This document shows, piece after piece, positions 10,124 through 17,512 of a DNA stretch of 37,076 bases. Position 1 is the first letter of the stretch, and the number at the start of each line of letters is the position of its first letter. The DNA comes from Candidatus Omnitrophota bacterium (GTDB lineage: Bacteria > Hinthialibacterota > Hinthialibacteria > Hinthialibacterales > Hinthialibacteraceae), in the NCBI GenBank assembly GCA_040755155.1, contig JBFMBP010000181.1, positions 1 through 37,076 of the forward strand, written 5' to 3'. The notes under the pieces were generated by a model that did not search any database, was not told the origin of the DNA, and worked only from the letters and a program-made list of their open reading frames with translations. Made by a program: the position numbers and the translations under genes.

Positions 10124-10843
10124 TTACAGCTGTTCGACATGGTCGATCAGCCATCGGCCGCGGATGAGTTTAAGCCGATAGAGGTCCTTTTCCTCGTAAG
10201 GTCTGTGGTTGCCTTGCAGCACTCTTTTCGTTGCGATGATTTCCGCTTCGCCGCCGTAATTGGAATTGGAGAGAATATCTCCAAAATCGATGCGCAAGCC
10301 GCCGTGATTGTATTGCTGCTGATAGAACTTCTGGCGGGCGGAGATGTAGTCATCCCGCATGGCCTGGATGAAATCGGGATTGAAGCAATCGAATTCGGCG
10401 CCGAATTTTTGCTGGTTCCAGCATTCAATATAGCGCCGAACCACTTCTTCCGGCTTGAAGCCGACGACATGCTTTTTCTTGGGTGAGTGCGGCTTCTCCG
10501 GGGATGCCTCGGCGCTGGTTTCTTCGGATGAATCGGTTGCCTTGTTATTGCCGGATTTAGTTTGGTGGTATTTTTGCAAGTATTCGTCAAGGGGCTTTTC
10601 GGCTACCGTGACTTTTCTCAGCGAATACACCCTTTCCGTCTCCCGATCCAGTTTTTCCTGAAGCCGGAAAATGAGTTCCCGCTCTTCTCCCGAAAGCGCG
10701 TGGCCTGAATGCTTTATCAGTTTATTCAGAATCCGCGATTGCTCTTCGGAAAGAATCTTCGCTGGTTTTTCTTTGTTTTCGATCCCTTCGTCGATGACAT
10801 ACCTAGGCTGTTCTTCGATCGATTTTTGATACATGGCCATATA
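10124..10843 (-). CDS. Hypothetical protein with C-terminal NTF2-like domain
   Basis: Function unknown. The N-terminal half is charged and helical (ILSEEQSRILNKLIKHSG, RELIFRLQEKLDRETERVY), followed by a low-complexity Ser/Glu/Pro/Lys linker at about 100-125. The last 110 residues (VVRRYIECWNQQ to RGRWLIDHVEQL) have the look of an NTF2-like cone fold, with a long first helix and a closing strand pair containing LKLIRGRW. The ATG at 10843, with AGGA about 9 nt upstream, is preferred (239 residues) over the GTG at 10885, which lies inside a possible promoter. No signal peptide is present. It converges on the CGGC gene. Confidence 0.65.
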   Translation of the reverse strand, partial: YMAMYQKSIEEQPRYVIDEGIENKEKPAKILSEEQSRILNKLIKHSGHALSGEERELIFRLQEKLDRETERVYSLRKVTVAEKPLDEYLQKYHQTKSGNNKATDSSEETSAEASPEKPHSPKKKHVVGFKPEEVVRRYIECWNQQKFGAEFDCFNPDFIQAMRDDYISARQKFYQQQYNHGGLRIDFGDILSNSNYGGEAEIIATKRVLQGNHRPYEEKDLYRLKLIRGRWLIDHVEQL

Positions 10844-10875
10844 TTTATATCCTACTCTAGCAGAGAGACTCGCGA

Positions 10876-10906
10876 ATATAATCACTTAAAATTTGGAATA
10901 TTTCAA
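10876..10906 (-). promoter_or_regulatory. Possible promoter for the NTF2-like gene
   Basis: On the minus strand TTGAAA (10901-10906) and TTATAT (10876-10881) are 19 nt apart, about 35 nt upstream of the preferred ATG. The spacing is long, so this is weak. Confidence 0.3.
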
Positions 10907-11397
10907 CTCTTCTCTAGCCCTTTTTACACTTTATGACAACTTTTCCTGCCGCCGGAATCCGAGAGTAAGGAAACGAATCACGGTTGCTTGTTTTCAAACC
11001 TGAAATCCAATCGCATTTTTTCATGCTTATTCTCAATCTATCTTATCGGCGAGAAAACGTCTCGGATTAATATCCGATTCGATTTAATTGACTTGTAACG
11101 TTCTGTCGTCCCTCATTCTCTCCCAAGAACATTTTTTATCGCCGCTGAAGCGATGAATCGGCTTTAATACCGAAACGGCTTGTTTTTTATCGGGTTACGG
11201 AAGTTAATCTAGCCTCAACCATCTTGCCGGGCTTTTTGATGAACCTCCCTCGTCTCGGTTTCCATATTCAAGAATGGAGGTCTAAGCGTCAGATGTATTT
11301 TTAATAGTATCGAAACGATTTTTTAATGTTTTTTCTCATCTTCTATTTTATAATGATTGTCGAAGGAAAACAATTGATTCTCAAAATGAGGCGAACC
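10907..11397. other. Intergenic region without a recognised gene
   Basis: About 490 bp between the divergent NTF2-like and pseudopilin genes. I see no convincing ORF, tRNA or terminator. It is moderately AT-rich and presumably holds the promoters of the pseudopilin gene. The frame of that gene is open back to 11326, but the upstream part is not protein-like. Confidence 0.6.
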
Positions 11398-12036
11398 ATG
11401 AATAAAACCAATCGTTCGTTTACGCTGATCGAATTGCTCATCGTCGTGGCCATCATCGGCGTGCTGGCCGCCATCGCCGTCCCCAATTTTCTCAACGCCC
11501 AGTTGCGCGCCAAGATCGCCCGCGTACGCAGCGATCTGCGTTCGTTGGCGTTGGCTATCGAGAACTACCGCCTCGATCAAAACGCCTATCCTTGGCCGAT
11601 CCGCAACGGCCAGGTATTGAGCACCTACAACCATATCGCTTGTTGCATCGAACTGACGACGCCGGTTTCCTACATTTCCTCCGTCATGTTGGAAGACCCT
11701 TTCATCCCCCGCAAGGGGTGGAACAATACGCAGCACGCCATTCATCCGACCTACGTTTACGTCAGTTATCAGGGCGATTGGGGAAAGCAGTGGGGCATGG
11801 CCAGTGCGGGCGTGAAATCGTTGAACGAGTTGCCCAATGGCTTCGGTTTGACTTCGCAAGGTCCGGATGACCGCGACTCCGGCGGCGTCCATTGGCCGTT
11901 ATTTATTAAATTCAAGAACGATCCCGTAACAGCCAACTCAACCCTTTATCATCCCTCCAACGGTTTGCGAAGTCTGGGCGATATCGTGCGATACGGCGGC
12001 GACGTTCCCGCTCCAGCGACGCTGGGCGGCGGATGA
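11398..12036 (+). CDS. GspG-like pseudopilin (prepilin-type N-methylation protein)
   Basis: A 212-residue secreted pilin-like protein. The start is the ATG at 11398, with GAGG 6 nt upstream; the frame is open further back without a suitable RBS. The N-terminus MNKTNRSFTLIELLIVVAII is a class III (type IV prepilin) signal, followed by the hydrophobic helix and NFLNAQLRAKIARV. The residue before the cleavage site is Ser7 where Gly is normal, with Phe8 then Glu12 (+5 position) conserved. The rest resembles GspG/type II secretion major pseudopilins of candidate-phylum bacteria (RSDLRSLALAIENYRLDQNA). No other secretion genes are adjacent. It could be a stand-alone pseudopilin, one of the many such paralogs these lineages carry. 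Confidence 0.88.
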   Translation: MNKTNRSFTLIELLIVVAIIGVLAAIAVPNFLNAQLRAKIARVRSDLRSLALAIENYRLDQNAYPWPIRNGQVLSTYNHIACCIELTTPVSYISSVMLEDPFIPRKGWNNTQHAIHPTYVYVSYQGDWGKQWGMASAGVKSLNELPNGFGLTSQGPDDRDSGGVHWPLFIKFKNDPVTANSTLYHPSNGLRSLGDIVRYGGDVPAPATLGGG

Positions 12037-12042
12037 GCCGGT

Positions 12043-13206
12043 TTAAAGGATGGATGCCCGTTTGCGCAGTTCCTTGGCGGAATAGCGGACGCGCATCTTT
12101 TGGCCGACGAGATTTCGTTCGAGCAAGGCATAAAAAGCTTCTCGATCTGCGCTGCGCACCACGGCGCATTCATGCGCTTCGGAGAGGATGATGGGATAGC
12201 CGCCGCCAAGCCGGGATTGAAACAGGCATTGCGCGGCGCAACCGTCCACCCACTCCCGATGCGCCGCCGTCCATTGCGGAATTTCGATTCTTGCAATTTC
12301 GCTTCCCGTATTTAAATAGAACGAGGAAATCCTTTGCTCCCCGTATTCGTTCAAGATTTTGGATCGGGAATGAAAGAGGACGGATCGTTGGCCTTCCTTG
12401 AGCAAATGAGAGAAAAGAACCGCGTCCGTAAGCATCGGTTCCGGCTCTGAGCCTGTCTCCGCTGAACATCTCTCTTCACGGATCATGCGCAGCAGGTTCG
12501 CCGCCTCGCGGCTTGCAGGTTGGCTGATATATCCAGCGAGGGGTATGTCGGCTTTTTGCAGCCGCGCCATGCTTTCCGTATACCGTTTGATGATTTTCCG
12601 TTCGTAGGATTGAAATTCCCGCCCTGCCAGGCGCCAGAGAATCAGGCTGCCATCCGTAAGCGCCAAAAGCGGCGTTTGGGATTCGCGAACGACGCGGCTT
12701 CTCGCTTCTTCGGCCATATCGGCGAGAGCGGACATTTCATCCAGCGTTCTCTTGTCGGAAATCAAGTCCGTAAAAGAAATTTCGCGTTCGGAATCGGCGA
12801 GTCCGTCGAAATCCTCGCGCAAAAGCAAACTGGATCGGCTTTCCATCAGCGGCGGATTTTCGAAATTCTTATAATCGATGCGGATGCGGCTGACGTTGAT
12901 CAAAGCAACGGGGGCGATTTCGTGGCGGCTGGGGAAAATCTGCGAACCGTCGCTGGCGAGAAGGATGGCGGGGGAAGGCGCCGGATCCACGGGATGCGCG
13001 CAAGCGGGCGGCTCGTCGAAGCCGGGAACCAGAAAGGGATAAGCGCCGTTAGCCGCCCGTTCTCTCCAATAAATCCAATTTTCCGAGAGTTCTCCCCGGA
13101 AAAGTTGCAAGGATTTTTGCAGAGCGCGATGAAATTCTTCTTCTCTTTGGGCGCGCCGTTCGATATAACGTTCGATCTGTTTCTGGATATCGATCCACGA
13201 GAGCAT
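12043..13206 (-). CDS. nurA: NurA-domain 5'-3' nuclease
   Basis: Probable Mn2+-dependent NurA nuclease (PF09376), which with the hexameric HerA translocase resects DNA ends at double-strand breaks in archaea and some bacteria. The motifs are in place: ILLASDGSQIFPSRHE with Asp86, LLALTDGSLILW with Asp185, and GGYPIILSEAHECAVV with Tyr337 and His345, matching the D-D-Y-H pattern of known NurA. GYISQPAS at about 225-232 is also typical. The N-terminus is a long helix (about 1-40). It has 387 residues, with a weak AAGGAAG about 11 nt before the ATG. No herA is present in the window, and it converges on the pseudopilin gene with a 6-nt gap. Confidence 0.85.
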   Translation of the reverse strand: MLSWIDIQKQIERYIERRAQREEEFHRALQKSLQLFRGELSENWIYWRERAANGAYPFLVPGFDEPPACAHPVDPAPSPAILLASDGSQIFPSRHEIAPVALINVSRIRIDYKNFENPPLMESRSSLLLREDFDGLADSEREISFTDLISDKRTLDEMSALADMAEEARSRVVRESQTPLLALTDGSLILWRLAGREFQSYERKIIKRYTESMARLQKADIPLAGYISQPASREAANLLRMIREERCSAETGSEPEPMLTDAVLFSHLLKEGQRSVLFHSRSKILNEYGEQRISSFYLNTGSEIARIEIPQWTAAHREWVDGCAAQCLFQSRLGGGYPIILSEAHECAVVRSADREAFYALLERNLVGQKMRVRYSAKELRKRASIL

Positions 13207-13350
13207 GGCGTGAGTGGCTTCCTTTTGCGGGAATGGGCGTCAATGAAGAATAGAGTATCCGAACGGCGCCGCAGGTGAAGCTCGGCGGCATTATGGCGAA
13301 GGAAGCGGTTATGCTATAATTCGAGCAATTTCTATCAAGGAGGATTCGCC

Positions 13351-14019
13351 ATGTCGAAGCGTTTGTCCGTATGGGTGGGTTTAAGCTTATTTTTAGGTTC
13401 CTGTTCCTGGTTTTCGGGAGATCGCAGTCTTAGCTATCAGGAATTGCAGGGCGACTTCGCCGATCTTTTCGATGGCGCCAGTCTCAACAACTGGATTGTC
13501 ATGGGCAAGCCGGAAGGTTGGCAGGTTGCGAATGGCGTTATCCGCAGCGAGGGAGGCAAAGGCGGAGAATGGCTGCGCTCAGCGAAGGAATACGACAATT
13601 TCATCCTGCAATTGGAATACCGCGTAGCGCCGGGAGGAAACAGCGGCGTTTTTTTCCGCTGTCCGGAACAAGGCAATCCGTGGGAAACGGGATACGAATG
13701 CCAAATCTCCAATGAACAGCCGCCGAGGGACGATTTGCACTGCACGGGAACGCTCTATGGATTGGCCGCCGCCAATCCCCGCCCCGACGAATCGCCGGAA
13801 ATCTGGCATGGATGCAAGATTATATGCAAAAACAAACGCATCCTGATTTTCATAGACGGCCAACAAACTGTAGACGCGGAGATGGACAAGATCGAAGCGA
13901 TCAAGGATAAGCCAATGATGGGCTATATCGGATTGCAGGATTCCCACACGGGCGAAGGAATGTGGATCGAATACCGCAATATCCGCATCCGGGAACTGAA
14001 TCCGAGAGGACGGTTGTGA
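13351..14019 (+). CDS. DUF1080 (3-keto-disaccharide hydrolase family) lipoprotein
   Basis: Predicted outer lipoprotein: the signal MSKRLSVWVGLSLFLGSC ends in a lipobox L-G-S-C with Cys18. A DUF1080 / 3-keto-disaccharide hydrolase domain (PF06439) fills the rest: LFDGASLNNWIVMGKPEGW, LRSAKEYDNFILQLEYRV, GGNSGVFFRCPE, WETGYECQISNE, GYIGLQDSHTGEGMWIEYRNIRIRELN. The family acts on 3-keto glycosides made by Gfo/Idh/MocA-type dehydrogenases. It has 222 residues. AGGAGG lies 8 nt before the ATG. A TATAAT box (13315-13320) lies upstream, with no good -35. A near-copy of its last 63 bp occurs at 16082-16144. Confidence 0.92.
   Translation: MSKRLSVWVGLSLFLGSCSWFSGDRSLSYQELQGDFADLFDGASLNNWIVMGKPEGWQVANGVIRSEGGKGGEWLRSAKEYDNFILQLEYRVAPGGNSGVFFRCPEQGNPWETGYECQISNEQPPRDDLHCTGTLYGLAAANPRPDESPEIWHGCKIICKNKRILIFIDGQQTVDAEMDKIEAIKDKPMMGYIGLQDSHTGEGMWIEYRNIRIRELNPRGRL
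13957..14019 (+). repeat. 63-bp imperfect direct repeat, left copy (end of DUF1080 gene)
   Basis: This segment encodes the last 20 residues plus stop of the DUF1080 lipoprotein. It matches 16082-16144 at 58 of 63 positions, and all five differences are transitions. The two copies bracket the ATPase/nuclease cassette. Confidence 0.85.
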
Positions 14020-14089
14020 GGATGGAATAAACGGATATAAATTCTAACGGATAACATAGAAATGACGTAACGGCAAAAAAATCAATTTT

Positions 14090-14149
14090 TTGTGGTGTGG
14101 GCTTCCAGCCTGCACAAGATATACCGCAGGCAAGATGCCTGCACCACAA
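14090..14149. repeat. Imperfect 60-bp palindrome (interspersed-repeat type)
   Basis: TTGTGGTG (14090-14097) pairs with CACCACAA (14142-14149). Inside, the arms GGGCTTCCAGCCTGC and GCAGGCAAGATGCCTGC continue the pairing imperfectly around an AT-rich centre. Such 'gcaggcatcttgcctgc' palindromes are common mobile-like intergenic repeats in environmental genomes. It lies between the DUF1080 gene and the ATPase cassette. The rest of 14020-14264 shows no gene. Confidence 0.7.
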
Positions 14150-14264
14150 TAGGTAGTCACCCGATTGCATCATCAATACTTTTTGCCGGGTCGTCAGAAA
14201 TAAATGCCTTTTTTTGAATACTTTTTGGAAATGTATTTATTGCTTCTATAAAAGGTGAATGGAA

Positions 14265-15293
14265 ATGATCTATCATTTGAAATTGGAAAATTTTACGGCT
14301 TTTAAATCTCTTAACGTACAGTTTTCTAAAGGAATAAATATCTTCATTGGCGCCAATGGAACGGGGAAAACGCACATTTTAAAAGTAATTTATGCGTCAT
14401 GCGATATCACAAAAACGAGAGATAATTTCGCAGAGAAAATCAATCGCGTGTTTATGCCTTCCAACAATCATCTGGGAAGATTGGTAAAACGTAAAAATGT
14501 CAGTAAAAAAGGAAGTGTAGTAGTAGTATCGCGAAAAGAAGAAAACTTCTATAGTAGAATTCGTCTTACTTTTTCAAATCAAACAAAGGATCCAAAATCG
14601 GCGAGAATTACTCGTAAAAATGATTGGCGCCTTATCCCTATAGAATCTATATTTATACCTGTCAAAGAAACCCTTTCCAATGCGCCAGGATTTCGTTCAC
14701 TCTATATCTCGAGAGAAGTCAGTTTTGAAGAAGTGTACATCGATATCATTGATCGATCGTTATTGCCAGTTAAAAGAGGTCCTATCGATAAAAAAAGAAA
14801 AGATATTTTATCGCATCTGCAAAAAATCATGGAAGGAAAAGTATCAATTAAGAATGAAGAGTTTTTTTTGCGGAATAAACAAGGAAATCTCGAATTTATG
14901 CTTCTATCCGAAGGAATGAGAAAATTGGCTCTTTTGTGGATTCTCATTCAGAATGGCGTTTTGATGAAAGGTTCCGTTTTATGTTGGGATGAACCGGAGG
15001 CGAATTTAAATCCCAAAATGATGAAAAACATAGTGGAAATTCTACTATACTTGCAACGCATCGGCGTTCAGATATTTCTTGCCACTCACAATTATGTATT
15101 TTTAAAAGAATTCGACTTACAAATGAAAAAATACGATCAGGTTATGTTCCATTCGCTATTTTTTGATAAAGAAACGAATGAAATCCAATTACACTCAACG
15201 GATAAATATATGGAAATTCACCCCAATACGATCGCCGACGCTTTTGACGATCTCTATGACAGAGAAATCAAAAGAACGATGGAGGGATCGTAA
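14265..15293 (+). CDS. AAA family ATPase (SMC/OLD-like), putative defence component
   Basis: An ABC-type ATPase of the SMC/OLD/RecF-like group, 342 residues. Walker A GANGTGKT is at 29-36 after an N-terminal strand pair typical of AAA_15/21 proteins (MIYHLKLENFTAFKSLNVQF). The signature LSEGMRK is at 214-220, Walker B with acidic pair is WDEPEANLNP at 241-250, and the H-loop His275 is in FLATHNYVFLKEF. There is no TOPRIM domain and no long coiled coil, so it is a short version. The ATG at 14265 has AAGGTG about 8 nt upstream; an ATG 6 nt earlier is possible. The stop lies one base before the ATG of the next gene, so the two form a tight operon. Base composition is visibly AT-richer than the flanks, which suggests transfer. 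DNA- or RNA-sensing in defence is an inference from the architecture. Confidence 0.85.
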   Translation: MIYHLKLENFTAFKSLNVQFSKGINIFIGANGTGKTHILKVIYASCDITKTRDNFAEKINRVFMPSNNHLGRLVKRKNVSKKGSVVVVSRKEENFYSRIRLTFSNQTKDPKSARITRKNDWRLIPIESIFIPVKETLSNAPGFRSLYISREVSFEEVYIDIIDRSLLPVKRGPIDKKRKDILSHLQKIMEGKVSIKNEEFFLRNKQGNLEFMLLSEGMRKLALLWILIQNGVLMKGSVLCWDEPEANLNPKMMKNIVEILLYLQRIGVQIFLATHNYVFLKEFDLQMKKYDQVMFHSLFFDKETNEIQLHSTDKYMEIHPNTIADAFDDLYDREIKRTMEGS

Positions 15294-15294
15294 T

Positions 15295-15813
15295 ATGCCA
15301 ATCGTACGCGAAGGCGATCTGCAATTCGATTTTTCTTCCGCCCAAAATGTAAGAAAATTTGACGATCCCCAAAATCACGGCCTTTCTCATTGCATGAAAT
15401 CCGTCGATTATATTGTAGAACTTAATGACAAGACGTTATTTATTGAGGTGAAAGATCCGCAACATCCAAACGCCAAGCAAAAGCCAAAAGTAAGTTTTGT
15501 TCAAGAATTCCTTTCTGGAAAATTGGATGAAATCTTAAAGTACAAATATCGAGATTCCTTCTTATATGAATGGGCGTCGGAAGCGATCAAGAAACCCGTA
15601 TATTATGTAGTTTTGATCGCCGTGGATGCGCTATCCCAAGCTGATCTCTTGAGAAGAACGGATAGTCTAAAAAGAATTATTCCTTTTGATGGACCTTCTT
15701 CAGGAATATGGAAAAGAAAAATCGTCGCTGGATGCGTCGTGCTCAATATTAACGAATGGAATAAACAATTTCATCAATTTCCAGTTTCGAGAATAAGCAA
15801 AAACAAACCATAG
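15295..15813 (+). CDS. Small PD-(D/E)XK-like nuclease candidate, partner of the ATPase
   Basis: A 172-residue protein with no family name I can give. The segment SVDYIVELNDKTLFIEVKD (residues 36-54) has the spacing and hydrophobic strands of a PD-(D/E)XK nuclease core: Asp38, Glu51 and Lys53. An N-terminal helix region with FSSAQNVRKFDD and a later hydrophobic strand VYYVVLIAVD (102-111) fit the fold. The ATG at 15295 has GGAGGG 8 nt upstream, which lies inside the end of the ATPase gene, so translation is coupled. The frame extends further upstream (to 15163), but that part overlaps the ATPase gene. Together with the ATPase it resembles ATPase-nuclease defence pairs such as Septu in layout, though not in nuclease type. 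Nuclease activity is inferred. Confidence 0.7.
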   Translation: MPIVREGDLQFDFSSAQNVRKFDDPQNHGLSHCMKSVDYIVELNDKTLFIEVKDPQHPNAKQKPKVSFVQEFLSGKLDEILKYKYRDSFLYEWASEAIKKPVYYVVLIAVDALSQADLLRRTDSLKRIIPFDGPSSGIWKRKIVAGCVVLNINEWNKQFHQFPVSRISKNKP

Positions 15814-15816
15814 TTT

Positions 15817-16080
15817 TCACAGCTCATACAAATTCCACATCGAGCTCATGGGGCGGCGCAATAGTCGGTTGGCGAGGTCGTTGTTGGCGAAACGTTCTTG
15901 TTGGGCATCCCAATAGAGTTTCTTGCCCGTCTGGATGGCGATGTACGCCAATTGGCGCAGCGACGTTGTGCGGTGGCCGATTTCGGCGTCTTTCAATGTT
16001 TGCCCGCACGTTTTTACGGCGTCGATAAAATCCTATTTTTCGCTTTTTAATGATAGATGGATTTCGTCGTCCTTGATTTT
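15817..16080 (-). pseudogene. 3' remnant of a Gfo/Idh/MocA oxidoreductase gene
   Basis: Read on the minus strand, the frame gives DFIDAVKTCGQTLKDAEIGH, then RTTSLRQLAYIAIQTGKKLY, WDAQQERFANNDLANRLLRR and PMSSMWNLYEL with a TGA at 15817-15819. This is the characteristic C-terminal end of Gfo/Idh/MocA family oxidoreductases (the IGHRTT...WDxxxExFxxxxxAN..L.RPM pattern). Just before DFID is an in-frame TAG, preceded by IKDDEIHLSLKSEK, which still looks homologous, so a CAG-to-TAG change is likely. The gene is cut off at 16080, where the DUF1080 fragment begins on the other strand. It is a decayed remnant, not an active gene. Confidence 0.8.
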
Positions 16081-16081
16081 G

Positions 16082-16144
16082 GGAATGTGGATCGAATGCC
16101 GCAACATCCGCATCCGGGAACTAAATCCGAGAGGGCGGTCGTGA
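16082..16144 (+). pseudogene. 63-bp 3' remnant of a DUF1080 gene (right repeat copy)
   Basis: The plus strand encodes MWIECRNIRIRELNPRGRS plus stop, nearly identical to the end of the DUF1080 lipoprotein at 13957-14019 (58/63 bases). Homology starts abruptly at 16082, next to the Gfo/Idh remnant on the opposite strand. No start or body of the gene survives here. It is either the scar of a lost paralog or part of a duplication that carried the cassette. Confidence 0.8.
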
Positions 16145-16345
16145 AGAATAAAAATTGGAGAAAAAAAACATCTCCATTTCGATTATTCTCATAGTTTTTT
16201 CGAATTTATTATGATAGAAAATGAAAGCGTTATTGCGAATGAATACTATTATCATAGAAGAAAGGAGGCGATTCATTAAGCGAATTAGATCGACGATAAT
16301 GAATCATTGAAGCGATGAATGAAAAAGAAGGGAGGATTGTTGTTT

Positions 16346-17341
16346 ATGAAAATGAGACTAATTGTTTCGCTTTTATTGATTGGCGGTTTTGTTTTTTCCG
16401 CCCAGAGTCAAAATCCACAAGATGTTTTGAATTTTGATGAAACTTTGGAAGGCCCTTGGTCGGATATTGCGAAAACTACGATCTCCATCCCCAAAGTGGC
16501 GAACGGATCGGTCAAGTTGGACGGTGCGGTCTCATCTGTCGAATACGGCGGATTTCAAGCCATCCCCGTCGAGCCGGGAGTGAACGCCTGGATTTTAAAC
16601 TTTGCGACGACGAAGGATTGGAAAAGTCAGGACGATTCCAGTTTCTCCTTCTATGCGGCGTATGACGACAATTTCCTTTATGTTGGCGTGGACGTTAAGG
16701 ATGACGTAGTGCGCTCCAACGATCCCAATGCGCAGTTTTGGAAAGACGACGCCGTCGAAATCCTCATTGATCCCCTCAATACCCGTTACGATTACAACTA
16801 CGATTCTACCAATAATTATTATGGCGGGCATGTCTATTTCAATTACGAAGGCCGTTTCTCGCCGTGGGATGACTCCGCTGGCATTCCCCGGGCTGGACAG
16901 ACGTTATGGTCTTCGCTGGCGGAATGGTATTATGGAGAAGACAAGGAAGTATACGGCTTCGGCAAAGAATCGGCGAATGGCTGGATCATGGAAATGAAGT
17001 TTCACAAAATGAACTTCGAAGACCCGGAAAGCGATTTCAAATGGGTTAAGGGCGAGGATATCGCTTTCAACATCGGCCTCGACGACGACGACGGCGCCGA
17101 CCTGGCGCTGCAATACTGGTGGGCTAACCGGGCGCGGGCCAAAGGCGCCAATCCCGACAGCGATTTATGGGGATTGTTGACGGAAGAAGAGATTAATTCC
17201 AAAGCCTATCTCGATCCCAATTCTTCCGCCGCCTTGTGGGATGTAGGTATCGACGCCGCTGGCCGCCTTTCACCCGCCGGAGCAGGAGTGTTTATTCTCG
17301 GCGAAATGGCTGCGCCGGTGCGGGAGTGGAATCTATATTGA
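16346..17341 (+). CDS. Secreted CBM9-like carbohydrate-binding protein
   Basis: Exported protein of 331 residues. The start is the ATG at 16346 with GGGAGG about 10 nt upstream (an ATG nine codons earlier lacks an RBS). The signal peptide is MKMRLIVSLLLIGGFVFSAQ. The body fits the DOMON-like carbohydrate-binding module family 9 (PF06452): SVKLDGAVSSVEYGGFQ near the start, FSFYAAYDDNFLYVGVDVKD, FWKDDAVEILIDPLN with the typical D-D-A/S-V-E-I pattern, NGWIMEMKFHKMNF, and IAFNIGLDDDDGADLALQYW. No catalytic domain is seen. It probably binds plant or algal polysaccharide at the cell surface or in the periplasm. A strong terminator follows. Confidence 0.85.
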   Translation: MKMRLIVSLLLIGGFVFSAQSQNPQDVLNFDETLEGPWSDIAKTTISIPKVANGSVKLDGAVSSVEYGGFQAIPVEPGVNAWILNFATTKDWKSQDDSSFSFYAAYDDNFLYVGVDVKDDVVRSNDPNAQFWKDDAVEILIDPLNTRYDYNYDSTNNYYGGHVYFNYEGRFSPWDDSAGIPRAGQTLWSSLAEWYYGEDKEVYGFGKESANGWIMEMKFHKMNFEDPESDFKWVKGEDIAFNIGLDDDDGADLALQYWWANRARAKGANPDSDLWGLLTEEEINSKAYLDPNSSAALWDVGIDAAGRLSPAGAGVFILGEMAAPVREWNLY

Positions 17342-17378
17342 TTTTAATAAGAATAATATAATGCTTGTATTGAAAATC

Positions 17379-17406
17379 GGGGCCGCATAGGTGCGGCCCC
17401 TTTTTT
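17379..17406 (+). terminator. Rho-independent terminator after the CBM9-like gene
   Basis: GGGGCCGCA (17379-17387) and TGCGGCCCC (17392-17400) form a perfect 9-bp stem with a 4-nt loop, followed by TTTTTT (17401-17406). It lies 38 nt past the stop. Confidence 0.95.
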
Positions 17407-17512
17407 AGGATAATCCCTTGAAAATCCCTGCAATTTCTTCCTTCTCACGGCAAGCGGGAGGAACGTCATGGCAACCGGTTGGCAAACATTAGCTTGCGGC
17501 CAGCTAGTGAGA

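Noticed and set aside
15824-16009. Minus-strand 61-aa ORF
   Set aside because: It is a wrong-frame reading of the Gfo/Idh/MocA remnant, whose true frame is different.
13957-16144. 63-bp repeats considered as a transposon target-site duplication
   Set aside because: They are far longer than usual, diverged at five positions, and no transposase lies between them; a gene-duplication scar is more likely.
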